From Arthrobacter sp. APC 3897 (GTDB lineage: Bacteria > Actinomycetota > Actinomycetes > Actinomycetales > Micrococcaceae), in assembly GCF_030407495.1 (NCBI RefSeq), contig NZ_JASDDG010000029.1:1-64000 (forward strand): a DNA stretch of 64,000 nucleotides, written 5' to 3'. This document shows, one piece after another, positions 46,014 through 54,474 of the stretch. The translations under genes and the position numbers were made by a program. The notes under the pieces were generated by a model. That model ran no database searches and had not been told where the DNA came from. It saw only the letters and a list, made by a program, of their open reading frames with translations. How positions within the stretch are numbered: the stretch's first letter is position 1; every line of letters starts with the position of its first letter.

Positions 46014-47300
46014 ATGACCGAAAAGCGTCGTGGCTTGGGAAGAGGCCTGGGGGCACTAATCCCCAGCAGTGCAGAACCCGAGGAACCTGCGTCCTCAACT
46101 TCGGTGCCCACGCGTGGCGGGCGTCCCGTGGATTTGTTCTTCCCTGCCGCCGGTGACCCCGTAACGCCCTCGCGGCCTGCGGCTCAAGGCGCCAGGAAGG
46201 GCAGCGGAATCAATAAGGATGCTCTCCGCGGCCCCGCTTCCAAGGCAGCAGCGTCCTCCCCGGCCCGCCATCACAGCCGTACTGCCAAGGGTCTGGAGGG
46301 CACTGAAGGGGACTCCGGAGATACCAGCTCCAGCTCATTACCCGGCAGCGCCGCTGTAAGCGCCGTGGAGACACCTTCGGGCAGCTCCGGAAGCACAGGT
46401 GGTCCGCAGGGTCATGAAGCAGCTCAGGGCACTGCAGGGGCCGCTGAGGCTAGCCGCGTTTCACGTGAAACATTGGTAGAGGTGCCCGGCGCGACCTTCG
46501 CAGAGCTTCCAATTGAATCAATCCACCCGAACAGAAAACAGCCCCGTTCCGTCTTCGATGAAGAGGACATGGCGGAGCTGGTTCACTCAATCCGCGAGAT
46601 CGGAGTGCTTCAGCCCATCGTGGTTCGGCCCTCCGCCGAGAACGATCCTGACCACCCCTATGAACTCGTTATGGGTGAACGCAGGTGGCGGGCCAGCCGT
46701 GAGGCCGGCCTGGAAGCTGTCCCGGCTATTATTCGCTCAACGCAGGATACCGACCTGCTTCGTGACGCTCTGCTCGAGAACCTTCACCGCAGTCAGCTCA
46801 ACCCACTGGAAGAAGCCGCTGCGTACCAGCAGCTTTTGGATGACTTTGAGTGCTCGCACGAGGAACTTGCCGACAGGATTGGCCGATCACGGCCACAGGT
46901 CACCAACACGCTGCGGTTGATGAAGCTTCCCCCGCTGGTTCAGCGTCGTCTTGCTGCCGGCATTTTGTCCGCAGGGCATTCACGGGCATTGCTGGGACTG
47001 GCCGACGCTGCGGAGATGGAAAAGGTGGCTCAGCGAATTGTCGCAGAAGGCCTATCTGTTCGGGCGACTGAGGAGATTGTTGCCCTGAGTGACGGGCTTC
47101 GCCGGCCCGCCAAAGCAGCGAAACCGAAGACCGGTGCACGGCATGAGCGCCTCGACTACCTTGCCACTTCCCTTTCCGACCGCCTGGACACCAATGTCAA
47201 AATCACCCTGGGTGCACGAAAAGGTAAGGTCAGTATCGAATTCGCCAGTGTTGATGACCTGAACCGCATCATGGGAGTCCTGGCCCCGCCGGCGAGTTAG
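46014..47300 (+). CDS. parB: centromere-binding CTPase ParB
   Basis: A 428-residue ParB. The N-terminus has the ParA-interacting segment [15 protein letters not shown], followed by a disordered linker of about 130 residues, the CTP-binding domain ([41 protein letters not shown]), the parS-binding helix-turn-helix ([14 protein letters not shown]) and a C-terminal dimerisation domain. ATG 46014 follows GGAAGGA; the open frame to 45849 overlaps parA and is rejected. A TAAAAT hexamer at 45958-45963 may be a promoter element. VSRET at 149-153 is encoded by a parS site. Confidence 0.96.
   Translation: MTEKRRGLGRGLGALIPSSAEPEEPASSTSVPTRGGRPVDLFFPAAGDPVTPSRPAAQGARKGSGINKDALRGPASKAAASSPARHHSRTAKGLEGTEGDSGDTSSSSLPGSAAVSAVETPSGSSGSTGGPQGHEAAQGTAGAAEASRVSRETLVEVPGATFAELPIESIHPNRKQPRSVFDEEDMAELVHSIREIGVLQPIVVRPSAENDPDHPYELVMGERRWRASREAGLEAVPAIIRSTQDTDLLRDALLENLHRSQLNPLEEAAAYQQLLDDFECSHEELADRIGRSRPQVTNTLRLMKLPPLVQRRLAAGILSAGHSRALLGLADAAEMEKVAQRIVAEGLSVRATEEIVALSDGLRRPAKAAKPKTGARHERLDYLATSLSDRLDTNVKITLGARKGKVSIEFASVDDLNRIMGVLAPPAS
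46457..46472. other. parS site 2 (inside parB)
   Basis: CGTTTCACGTGAAACA, exact at the 14-bp core, read as VSRET (residues 149-153) of ParB. Confidence 0.95.
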
Positions 47301-47307
47301 GGTCGGT

Positions 47308-47337
47308 GCAGGGGTGTTTCACGTGAAACACCCCTGC
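47308..47337. terminator. 30-bp perfect palindrome: parB terminator containing parS
   Basis: Eight bases after the parB stop, GCAGGGGTGTTTCAC is followed directly by its exact complement. The central 16 bases (47315-47330) are a full parS. As RNA it could form a long stem that ends parB transcription, though there is no loop spacer and no T tract. Confidence 0.6.
47315..47330. other. parS site 3 (after parB)
   Basis: TGTTTCACGTGAAACA, perfect 16-bp consensus palindrome. Confidence 0.97.
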
Positions 47338-47674
47338 CAATGCAGATGTATGTCGTGATGCTTTGCCATCGTCTGGAATCAATTGCGGCTCCGGGCGGGT
47401 GCCAGCTGGTGCGCGACGGTCCGTTCCCCGCCGGAGTTTGGGTGACTTTGGCTGTCTTGATGACCGGGGCCTTCATTCATCGGTACCACGAGTTGCGGCG
47501 GAAATAGCCTCGTTTGGGTGGATCCCCAGCACCAGCGCTAATCCATGAGGAATGTTCGTATATGGATTGGTCTTCAGGTCGCGTGTCTTTTGCTGCCCTT
47601 AGAGATCTGTTGCCGTGCATACCTGGCCACACCGCACATATGTTAGGCGCTAGCGAACTCCGTGGTGGCGGTGC

Positions 47675-47690
47675 TGTTTCACGTGGAACA
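47675..47690. other. parS-like site 4
   Basis: TGTTTCACGTGGAACA, one mismatch from the 16-bp consensus. It may be a weaker ParB site. Confidence 0.75.
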
Positions 47691-48005
47691 GTGCGCTGGC
47701 AGGGCCGGGCCGTATGTCCTGGTCAACCGCGAGTGCATGCTAGGCGCTGAGCCACATACTTCGCCTATAGCGCACGGGTACAACTGTTGCGCTTCGGATT
47801 TGCGGTAGCATTCTCAACGGAGAAGAGTGCTGAACTACGACGGAAACCCCACAGTTAGGCTGTCTGGAAGCAGGGACCCGGCGTATGTCGTATCCCTCGT
47901 ACCATGCCTCAGACGGCGGTGGAAATGGGCACCTCGTGTGAAAAACTCGGGGCAAGACGGTCGGGCATGAGGTCAAGACGGCCGGGAGCAGGGGTACTGT
48001 GGGCG

Positions 48006-48021
48006 CGTTTCACGTGAAACG
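48006..48021. other. parS site 5
   Basis: CGTTTCACGTGAAACG, exact at the 14-bp core, flanked by one more complementary G-C pair. Confidence 0.95.
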
Positions 48022-48293
48022 CCCGCGAGGCCGTTACCGTAAGGCGTCTTGGGAACCCTCACTAGGCGAGCGGGCTTCGGGAAACGCACGGAGAGTATCT
48101 GTCTGTTGTGGGTCGGTCGTACGATCGTGGGCCAGATCGTACCTTGGTCGGCGATGAGCTGATTGGGTCCCGTGAAGACTGCACCTAGCGACGAGCTAAC
48201 TACAGGTTCATGCAGTAGCCCACTACCGTGCAGCTGCGGGGATGTCATCGAATGCAGGGAGCGCTCGGAGAGTTCTGGCTGGGCGGCCGCCCT

Positions 48294-48333
48294 CCAGGCT
48301 GGATGGATACTTCCCAGGCTGGATGGCTACTCC
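48294..48333. repeat. two tandem 20-bp repeats
   Basis: CCAGGCTGGATGGATACTTC followed by CCAGGCTGGATGGCTACTCC, two differences, in the gene-poor region 47 bases before parS site 6. Confidence 0.8.
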
Positions 48334-48379
48334 CGGCAGGACTCTAAGCGGGCGGGCCAAGGGTCCTACTAGCCCTGCT

Positions 48380-48395
48380 TGTTTCACGTGAAACT
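48380..48395. other. parS site 6
   Basis: TGTTTCACGTGAAACT, exact at the 14-bp core. Confidence 0.95.
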
Positions 48396-48906
48396 ACACT
48401 GTCGCGGCTTCGTGCTTGGCCGTAGATTGTGGCCGGGCTCCTGGCCGGCCACAACTGAGGTGACGGGCATGAGGCAACATCGCGACGATTCCCCTGAGTG
48501 TGTTTCGGCAATCCTGTGTACGGCCGATTTCTATCCACGGCGGATTCTTGAGGGGACGACCTGCGCCTTTGGAGCCTGAGCCCGGACATGCAAGTCAGGC
48601 CGGCGCCCAAGCGTCGCGAGCCATGCTGTCTGTCGGGTCACGTGCTACCTACTCTTCGATCGTAAGTATTCCTTTCCAGGCACTGGGCGACCATTGGCTC
48701 ACCCGTTCCATCTGCCTGTTCCAGCCTTAAATCAACTCAAATCAGCATGACCCCGGGGTTCTATCTCCGCGCGCGATATGACTGGACCCCGACTGCTGGT
48801 GCAGCACTAAAGATGGCGAGTGCTGCGCTGACCGGTACGAGGATGGTGCGTGCCATCAGCTAAACCAAGCTCACCACTGCGACCGGTAGGCCCGCGTACG
48901 GATGCT

Positions 48907-48922
48907 AGTTTCACGTGAAACA
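48907..48922. other. parS site 7
   Basis: AGTTTCACGTGAAACA, exact at the 14-bp core. Confidence 0.95.
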
Positions 48923-49103
48923 GGCATGAGCCGCAACTCATAGCTCCATCCCCAAGCACTCATTGGTTGGCTACGGGATTGCCCGAGGCAGCGTCGCCAC
49001 CTACCTAACGCCAGTATGGATGGTTAGACCCAGCGGTGATTCGAGTCGGAAACAAGTTTGGCTGGAGCGGTCAACTCACTCGGTGGCGCGCAGGACGTGT
49101 CCT

Positions 49104-49119
49104 TGTTTCACGTGAAACG
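49104..49119. other. parS site 8
   Basis: TGTTTCACGTGAAACG, exact at the 14-bp core; the last site found in the window, 4.2 kb from the first. Confidence 0.95.
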
Positions 49120-49552
49120 CCCAGTCCCCGTTACACAGTTCTCATCGTCGGCAGATCAGTGCACCGATGATCATGACACGATGCTCCATCCATAGAGTAA
49201 TGACCGGGTTCAAGAGTCGTGGGTGACGGGGCAACATTTCTCGTCATGGGGCTCCCTAACGGCAACCGACACCATGAACATCCGCCGTCGAACATCGGTC
49301 CTGATCACCTCATCCGCCCGTAGCATTCGCGGGGACGCCCCTGGTGATGGTGACCCATCGGTCCTCATGTAGCTGCGGAACCTGTAGTTCCACTGCGGGT
49401 ATACGCCGCAGCCCCTCCCGCGAAATGTCCTTAGTCCTCGTTAATCGCATGAGACTTGTGCCGTGTTCAAACATGAAATCTGGGTTATCAGGATGTTTAC
49501 AGGAGGAACGGGGTGAGGGGTCATGCTGCCTTTTGGGTGATTCGTCGGTGAG

Positions 49553-49572
49553 CCCCTTGGGGTCCCAAGGGG
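49553..49572. repeat. inverted repeat CCCCTTGGG-GT-CCCAAGGGG
   Basis: Nine-base arms with two central bases in the gene-poor region; may form a hairpin. No associated gene. Confidence 0.7.
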
Positions 49573-50754
49573 ATACCGCAGACTCCCAGGACGCAAGGGA
49601 TGTATCAGCTGAGGTTTGGACAGCACGACAAAAACGATGGCAGCTCAGCACCTCTTCATTCAGTAACAACTGTAGTGAGGTGACCCGGACTAGGGATCCG
49701 CACTAGGGATATGGCCACAGCTGGCTCAAAGAGCAGGCCTCCCTCCCGGCCGTAACTCAGTGCGTTTGTCCCGGAGACGGATACTGAGCCGGGATGAGTC
49801 GGCAGCGCAGAAAGGTTTCGGCGGCTTACGGAGCCAGGGTGGGCCGCTGGGACAGCATCCGCTCAGCTCATGGGCACGCCAGAGTTTCGCATTCCCGGTT
49901 TTCATGAGTTCATGCAGTGGCCTCCGCGTCCGGCCTCCCTCCGGACCCGTTACTGTGGTCGGCACTGCAGCGGTGCTGTCATAGTGTCATAGCCAGTCAG
50001 TACCCGTCGCAACGGATTTTCGACCACACCCGGTCCTCTTAGTCGGCGCGGGACTCATGGGCCCTTTAGTGCTGGACCCCATAGCCGAACGTCAAGCCCG
50101 CTCACGTGCGACCGGGAACGATTGGCAGCCATCAGACGGAGCATGCGAAGGGGCAGTCATTGCTGCCGAAGCGGCATGTTTCGCGGCCGTGGCTCGAACT
50201 TCGGCTTTGGCAGCTTCCAGTTCTTGCTTCGGGCCGCTGTCATTGCCTATCTGCAATGGTGTTGTTCGGGCCGGGAGGAAGAGTGGAAGCCGAGCTGATG
50301 TGCGCATAAAAATAGGTTGACAGCGGACCTGGTTGGCCGTTGGAGCAGTGGATCGGTTGGTGACGCTCTCACGATACGGCTCAGCAACCCCCATCATTGC
50401 CTGTTGAGGAGAGGAGTACACAGATCCGGACCTCCCGGCGTGGTCCCGCTTTTCCCAGTGACACCGCGTGCATCCCCCCGCTCGAGACCTCACCGAACGA
50501 GCGCTAAGAGGGACAGACACCCGCGCCGACATGCACACCTGCACTGAATACCCAGGAGCAGAGCCACCAGTAGAGTGCAGGGGCTGCCTCCAGGCCGGTC
50601 CGCCAGAGCGTGGAACCGCGCCGCCCCGCGGCGTTACGCCCACAATCTCTCCTCCACCAGCACATGCGGCTCGGCCCAGACACGTGCCACAGAAGGACCA
50701 GCGAGGCCAGCCGGGGGCAGGACCGCCCCCGAATCTGCATCGCCACGGCATGAC

Positions 50755-50786
50755 CCAGCACCCCAACCTGCCAGCACCCCAACCTG
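50755..50786. repeat. two tandem 16-bp repeats
   Basis: CCAGCACCCCAACCTG twice without change, followed by a partial third copy (CCA). Confidence 0.85.
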
Positions 50787-50853
50787 CCATGTGAATGAAG
50801 AGGTGCGTGAGCCCGCCACGCGCCGCCCGGTGAACAATAGAAGGCAAAAGGAG

Positions 50854-50877
50854 CTTGCCAGAAAAAGATCTGGCAAG
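50854..50877. repeat. inverted repeat CTTGCCAGA-N6-TCTGGCAAG
   Basis: Perfect nine-base arms around AAAAGA, about 150 bases upstream of the small membrane-protein gene. Without a following T tract it is only a weak terminator candidate. Confidence 0.6.
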
Positions 50878-51031
50878 GGGCCAGCCCCCAAGAGAGCAGC
50901 GGCATTGAGGAAGTAGAATCCCAAAAAAGGCATCTCAAACACCAGCACTGGCTCTTTGGGAGCCACGGAAATCTCCGGATAAGCGCAACGTACCCCGAAT
51001 CATCAAGTCAGCACGGCTGTCAGGAGGAAGC

Positions 51032-51259
51032 GTGATCAAGCGGCGGAAACGGCGTTCCACCTGGCTGCTTGCTGCCTTCGCGGCGGGTATTGCGGGCGCC
51101 GCGGCAATTTTTCGTAGGGCGGGAACCTGCACTGACTTTGTGGGCGCAGCGGGTCAATGCAGCACCGGACCGTCGTTATCCACCGTCATTGTGGCGGCAC
51201 TATTCTGCGGCCTGGCCGTCTTGCTTTTCAATCTTTGGTGGAACGGCCGCCGAACATGA
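51032..51259 (+). CDS. small two-helix membrane protein
   Basis: A 75-residue protein not recognised. It begins at GTG 51032 behind a perfect AGGAGGAAGC ribosome site. Basic N-terminus KRRKRRS, a helix at about 11-26 (WLLAAFAAGIAGAAAIF), a short loop with two Cys residues (CTDFVGAAGQC) and a second helix at about 50-69 (STVIVAALFCGLAVLLFNLW), ending in NGRRT. The pattern fits a short two-pass membrane protein with a possible extracytoplasmic disulfide. It is isolated at the edge of the parS-rich region. Confidence 0.65.
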   Translation: MIKRRKRRSTWLLAAFAAGIAGAAAIFRRAGTCTDFVGAAGQCSTGPSLSTVIVAALFCGLAVLLFNLWWNGRRT

Positions 51260-51696
51260 CAGCCGGACCTCAGCCGCTGAAAGCCGGCCGCTTCAGCCGA
51301 ATTCACAAAAGCAGCAACCCAGGAAAGCAGCCCGGGACAGCATGAGAGAGCGGTAAAAGTTACAGGACCGGTGATGTTTCCGGAGCGGCGGGTTTGAATC
51401 CCTGTGATTCGCGCGAAGTGGTTGTTTGGCACGCACACCGACTGTCCTCATAACCTGGGACGCAGATGAGGCGAAGGCATGGGCTGAGCCGAAGGTGCGT
51501 AATCACCCGGAATGGATTGTTTCTGCGGCTTCAACCGCGAGACTCCACGTGTACCCATCAGCAGATGCTTGGCTGCGACGTCCTTCTGCGATGAAGACCG
51601 TAACTCATGTCCCTAACGTCCGCCGTCAAGACGCCTAAATACCGACGGCGGCATCCCCGGTAGAGGATGCCGCCGTCGTACGGTGCTGGATGCCTG
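51260..51696. other. intergenic region between the small membrane protein and cwlM
   Basis: A 437-bp gap. A 70-codon plus-strand frame at 51426-51638 (TTG start) has no recognisable domain and no ribosome site, so I do not call it. A segment near 51388-51415 resembles a tRNA T-arm (GGGTTTGAATCCC) but no cloverleaf can be built. A strong hairpin closes the gap next to cwlM. Confidence 0.5.
51643..51678 (-). terminator. terminator after cwlM
   Basis: A perfect 14-bp stem (CGACGGCGGCATCC) with an eight-base loop, 19 bases past the cwlM stop on the minus strand. It can also act on plus-strand transcripts. Confidence 0.75.
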
Positions 51697-52893
51697 TCAG
51701 AGTCCGGCTACGCGCCGATCCTCAGGTACTTCCACCGGATTGAAACGGAACACGTCGTCCAGGGCCAGGGTGCCTGTGGGCTGGTCCTCTTCTTCAAGCA
51801 GGTAGAGGCGCTGGATGCCGATCACGATGGAGTCAGCCACCGTTTGCCGGAACACCGGATCCGCCAGCCGCTCCGCGTCACCGCGGTTACTGAGGTACCC
51901 AAGGTCCAGGCCCACGGAGGGGATGCCGGAGAGCTTGAGGGTGTCCCATGTGCGGCCGTGGACGCCGAGGCTGTCCATCCCTGTCCGCGCCGTGAGTTCC
52001 TTCATCAGCAGGATGGCGGCCCGGTGCCCGATGGGTGAGCGTGCTTCACCGGTTCCGGGCAGGCCCCAGTAAAAGGCGGCAATTCCGGAAGCCGCCTGCT
52101 GGTCCAGCCAGTCGCAGTGGAGATCAATGCTGAGGCTGGGGACACTTTCACCGTCGCCGTCCACACCGGCGAAGGCTGATGCGCGGGAAACAACGCCTGC
52201 GCCGAACTCACGCAGAATGCGCTCCACACGCTGTCCGATGTCGGCGGCCACCATGGCCTCGGTCAGCGGCCGGGACGTCAGCCGGTCGACGGCGTGGGGC
52301 GAGGCCAGCTCCGAGCTTCCGGTGCTGAGGGCGATCAGCCGTCCGCGCAGTGCGGCGGTGGAATGGTCCAACCGCTCGTAGTCACGCAGGGCAAAAGCCT
52401 GGCTAGGGGTAATGGCGCGGTTAACCCGGGCCATGGACCGAATAGTGTCCTGGTCGCAGACTCCGGTGCCGGGAATGCCGAGGTTGTTCTGCAGCTCGGC
52501 GACAGCGTAACGGGTACGGACGTTGAATTCGCCGTCGATGTGGCCGTAGTAGAAACCCAAATGCGAGAGATGCCGCTGGAGTTCTGCAACGTCATCGCCC
52601 CGTATGGGCTGCTGGCCTTCGACCAGCGCCAAAACACGGTCCCCGAAACGGAATTGTGCCTCAGTCAGGGCACGCAGAGTATCGGGGCCGGCCACGCCGT
52701 CCACGATGAGCCCGCGGCTTTGCTGGAAGGAACGGACGGCGGCGTCCACATGATCGTCGAAAAGGTCGGGGTTATTGACGGAATCCGGAGCCAGGTAAGA
52801 CATGGAGATGCCGGCGTGCAGCAGCGCTTCTCGAAGCGCCCTGACACGCCGGCTGGCGTCCATCCTCCGCAGGGGTTCTCCTGCCGGGTGCAT
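51697..52893 (-). CDS. cwlM: CwlM-like peptidoglycan amidase homologue, probably regulatory
   Basis: A 398-residue protein: two peptidoglycan-binding (PG_binding_1) modules at about 15-80 and 95-155, then an amidase_3-like domain at about 183-365. The canonical zinc-ligand motif DPGHGG is not visible (IALSTGSSEL instead), and the closing catalytic Glu region reads VGLDLGYLSN, so hydrolase activity is doubtful. Mycobacterial CwlM, in the same gene context, is a PknB substrate that activates MurA. ATG 52893 lies 11 bases after trxA; an internal ATG at 52863 is possible. No signal peptide, fitting a cytoplasmic role. Confidence 0.88.
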   Translation of the reverse strand: MHPAGEPLRRMDASRRVRALREALLHAGISMSYLAPDSVNNPDLFDDHVDAAVRSFQQSRGLIVDGVAGPDTLRALTEAQFRFGDRVLALVEGQQPIRGDDVAELQRHLSHLGFYYGHIDGEFNVRTRYAVAELQNNLGIPGTGVCDQDTIRSMARVNRAITPSQAFALRDYERLDHSTAALRGRLIALSTGSSELASPHAVDRLTSRPLTEAMVAADIGQRVERILREFGAGVVSRASAFAGVDGDGESVPSLSIDLHCDWLDQQAASGIAAFYWGLPGTGEARSPIGHRAAILLMKELTARTGMDSLGVHGRTWDTLKLSGIPSVGLDLGYLSNRGDAERLADPVFRQTVADSIVIGIQRLYLLEEEDQPTGTLALDDVFRFNPVEVPEDRRVAGL

Positions 52894-52904
52894 GGTGGCT
52901 GAAC

Positions 52905-53231
52905 TTACTTCAGGAAGGCCGCGAATTCCTGCTCCAGGACCTGCTTGGGCTTGGCGCCGATGGACGTGGCAGCCACTTCACCGCCCTGGAAGACGTAGAC
53001 AGCAGGAATGGAGGTGATGCCGTACTTGGCGGCGATGGCGGGGTTGTCATCCACGTTCACCTTCACGACGTCCACCTTGTCCGCGTACTGCGCGGCAATG
53101 TCGTCGAGGATGGGGGACAGCATGCGGCACGGGCCGCACCACTCTGCCCAGAAATCAACGATGACAGGCTTGTCTGCGGTGAGGACATCGGCTCCGAATG
53201 AAGCGTCGGTGACATCTTTTGCGTTGCTCAT
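52905..53231 (-). CDS. trxA: thioredoxin
   Basis: A 108-residue thioredoxin with active site WCGPC (Cys32, Cys35), the cis-Pro segment TSIPAV and the usual C-terminal helix. It reduces protein disulfides and is itself recycled by the thioredoxin reductase encoded just upstream on the same strand (27 bases between). ATG 53231 has TAGGAGCAAC upstream. Confidence 0.97.
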   Translation of the reverse strand: MSNAKDVTDASFGADVLTADKPVIVDFWAEWCGPCRMLSPILDDIAAQYADKVDVVKVNVDDNPAIAAKYGITSIPAVYVFQGGEVAATSIGAKPKQVLEQEFAAFLK

Positions 53232-53258
53232 GGTGTTGCTCCTAACAGTTTTCTGAAC

Positions 53259-54284
53259 TTAGAGGGCGGCGTGTTCGGAGACGGCTTCGGCCGGCGGGGT
53301 GGGAACCTCGGCGGCGGTCTGCGCGGCATCTCCCAGATCGGCCAGGTAGTGTTCGACGTCGATGGCGGCAACGCAGCCCGAACCCGAGGCGGTGATCGCC
53401 TGGCGGTACGTGGGATCGATAACGTCGCCGGCGGCGAACACGCCGGGGAGGGAGGTCTTAGAGGTGCGGCCGGCGACGGCGATCGTGCCTTCGCTGGTCA
53501 GCTCCAGCTGGTCCTTCACCAGGTCTGTGCGCGGATCGTTGCCGATCGCGACGAAGACGCCGGTCACGGCCAGGTCGGACTCCGAACCGTCTACCGTACT
53601 GCGCAGACGGAGCCCGGTGACCTTGTCTTCACCGTAAATGCCCGCCACTTCCGAATCCCAGACAAAGCGGATCTTCTCGTGGGACAGGGCGCGGTCCTGC
53701 ATGATCTTGGACGCTCGCAGGGTGGAGCGGCGGTGGACCACTGTCACGCTGGAGGCAAACTTCGTCAGGAAGAGAGCCTCTTCCAGGGCGGAATCGCCAC
53801 CGCCGATAACGGCAATGTCCTGGCCCTTGAAGAAGAAACCGTCACAGGTGGCACACCAGCTGACGCCGCGGCCGGACAGGCGCTTCTCGTCTTCGAGTCC
53901 CAGCTCGCGGTAGGCGGAACCGGTGGAGATGATGACAGCGCGTGCCAGGAAGGTTTCACCGGTACCGATGGTCACCTTCTTGATGTCTCCGTCGAGCTCC
54001 AGTGCGGTGACATCCTCGAAGAGGATCTCGGTGCCAAAGCGCGCGGCCTGCTTTTCGAACTGGGCCATCAGATCAGGGCCCATGACGCCTTCGGGGAAGC
54101 CGGGGAAATTCTCCACGTCGGTGGTGTTCATCAGCTCACCGCCGGCAGTGACCGAGCTGGCGATCAGCAGCGGCTTGAGGTTGGCGCGGGCCGTGTAAAC
54201 GGCGGCGGTGTAACCGGACGGACCGGAACCGACAATGATGACGTCGCGCACGCCGTCGGCGGCTGCGGGGGTTTCGATGCTCAC
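53259..54284 (-). CDS. trxB: thioredoxin-disulfide reductase
   Basis: A 341-residue flavoprotein: FAD-binding GSGPSG near 19-24, redox-active CATC (Cys144, Cys147) and NADPH-binding GGGDSALEEA. It transfers electrons from NADPH to thioredoxin. I chose GTG 54284 (MSIETPAAADG) with AGAGGA upstream; the frame is open to 54380, but the extra residues have no counterpart in the family. trxB-trxA-cwlM form one leftward run. Confidence 0.96.
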   Translation of the reverse strand: MSIETPAAADGVRDVIIVGSGPSGYTAAVYTARANLKPLLIASSVTAGGELMNTTDVENFPGFPEGVMGPDLMAQFEKQAARFGTEILFEDVTALELDGDIKKVTIGTGETFLARAVIISTGSAYRELGLEDEKRLSGRGVSWCATCDGFFFKGQDIAVIGGGDSALEEALFLTKFASSVTVVHRRSTLRASKIMQDRALSHEKIRFVWDSEVAGIYGEDKVTGLRLRSTVDGSESDLAVTGVFVAIGNDPRTDLVKDQLELTSEGTIAVAGRTSKTSLPGVFAAGDVIDPTYRQAITASGSGCVAAIDVEHYLADLGDAAQTAAEVPTPPAEAVSEHAAL

Positions 54285-54474
54285 GGCTAGGTGTTCCTCT
54301 TCCTGTTGAAAACTCAAGCGATCCTGCAGTAGTGCTGATGAAACATTTCCGTGTGCGTACTTCGGGATCACTGGGCACAACTGTTACAGGCTCCAGCTTA
54401 TTCCGGGGAGCGCACTGCGCACACTTCGGGAGGCCGGCGGTGGTTCCTCCCGGCCCGATCAGTGACCCGGCGGG

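Larger units (their letters stand above)
47301..51031. other. gene-poor parS-rich region between parB and the cwlM block
   Basis: About 3.7 kb without a gene I can support. It holds six of the eight parS sites, several short repeats and inverted repeats, and many short frames with no conserved domains, poor ribosome sites and inconsistent codon use. Two minus-strand frames (49310-49669 and 49726-49965) look slightly protein-like and may be decayed remnants. No transposase, integrase, tRNA or rRNA is seen. The region appears less GC-rich than its surroundings. A centromere role is inferred from parS density. Confidence 0.75.

Noticed and set aside
50092-50847. 251-codon minus-strand frame in the gene-poor region
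   Set aside because: Low complexity, irregular codon use, no ribosome site and no recognisable domain; competing frames on the plus strand look equally random.
47301-51031. Genomic island or prophage remnant
   Set aside because: No integrase, transposase, phage gene, terminal repeats or tRNA attachment site could be found; parS density speaks for a chromosomal role.
51360-51440. tRNA-like T-arm sequence (GGGTTTGAATCCC)
   Set aside because: The invariant C of the T-loop is a T, and no acceptor, D-arm or anticodon arm can be built around it.
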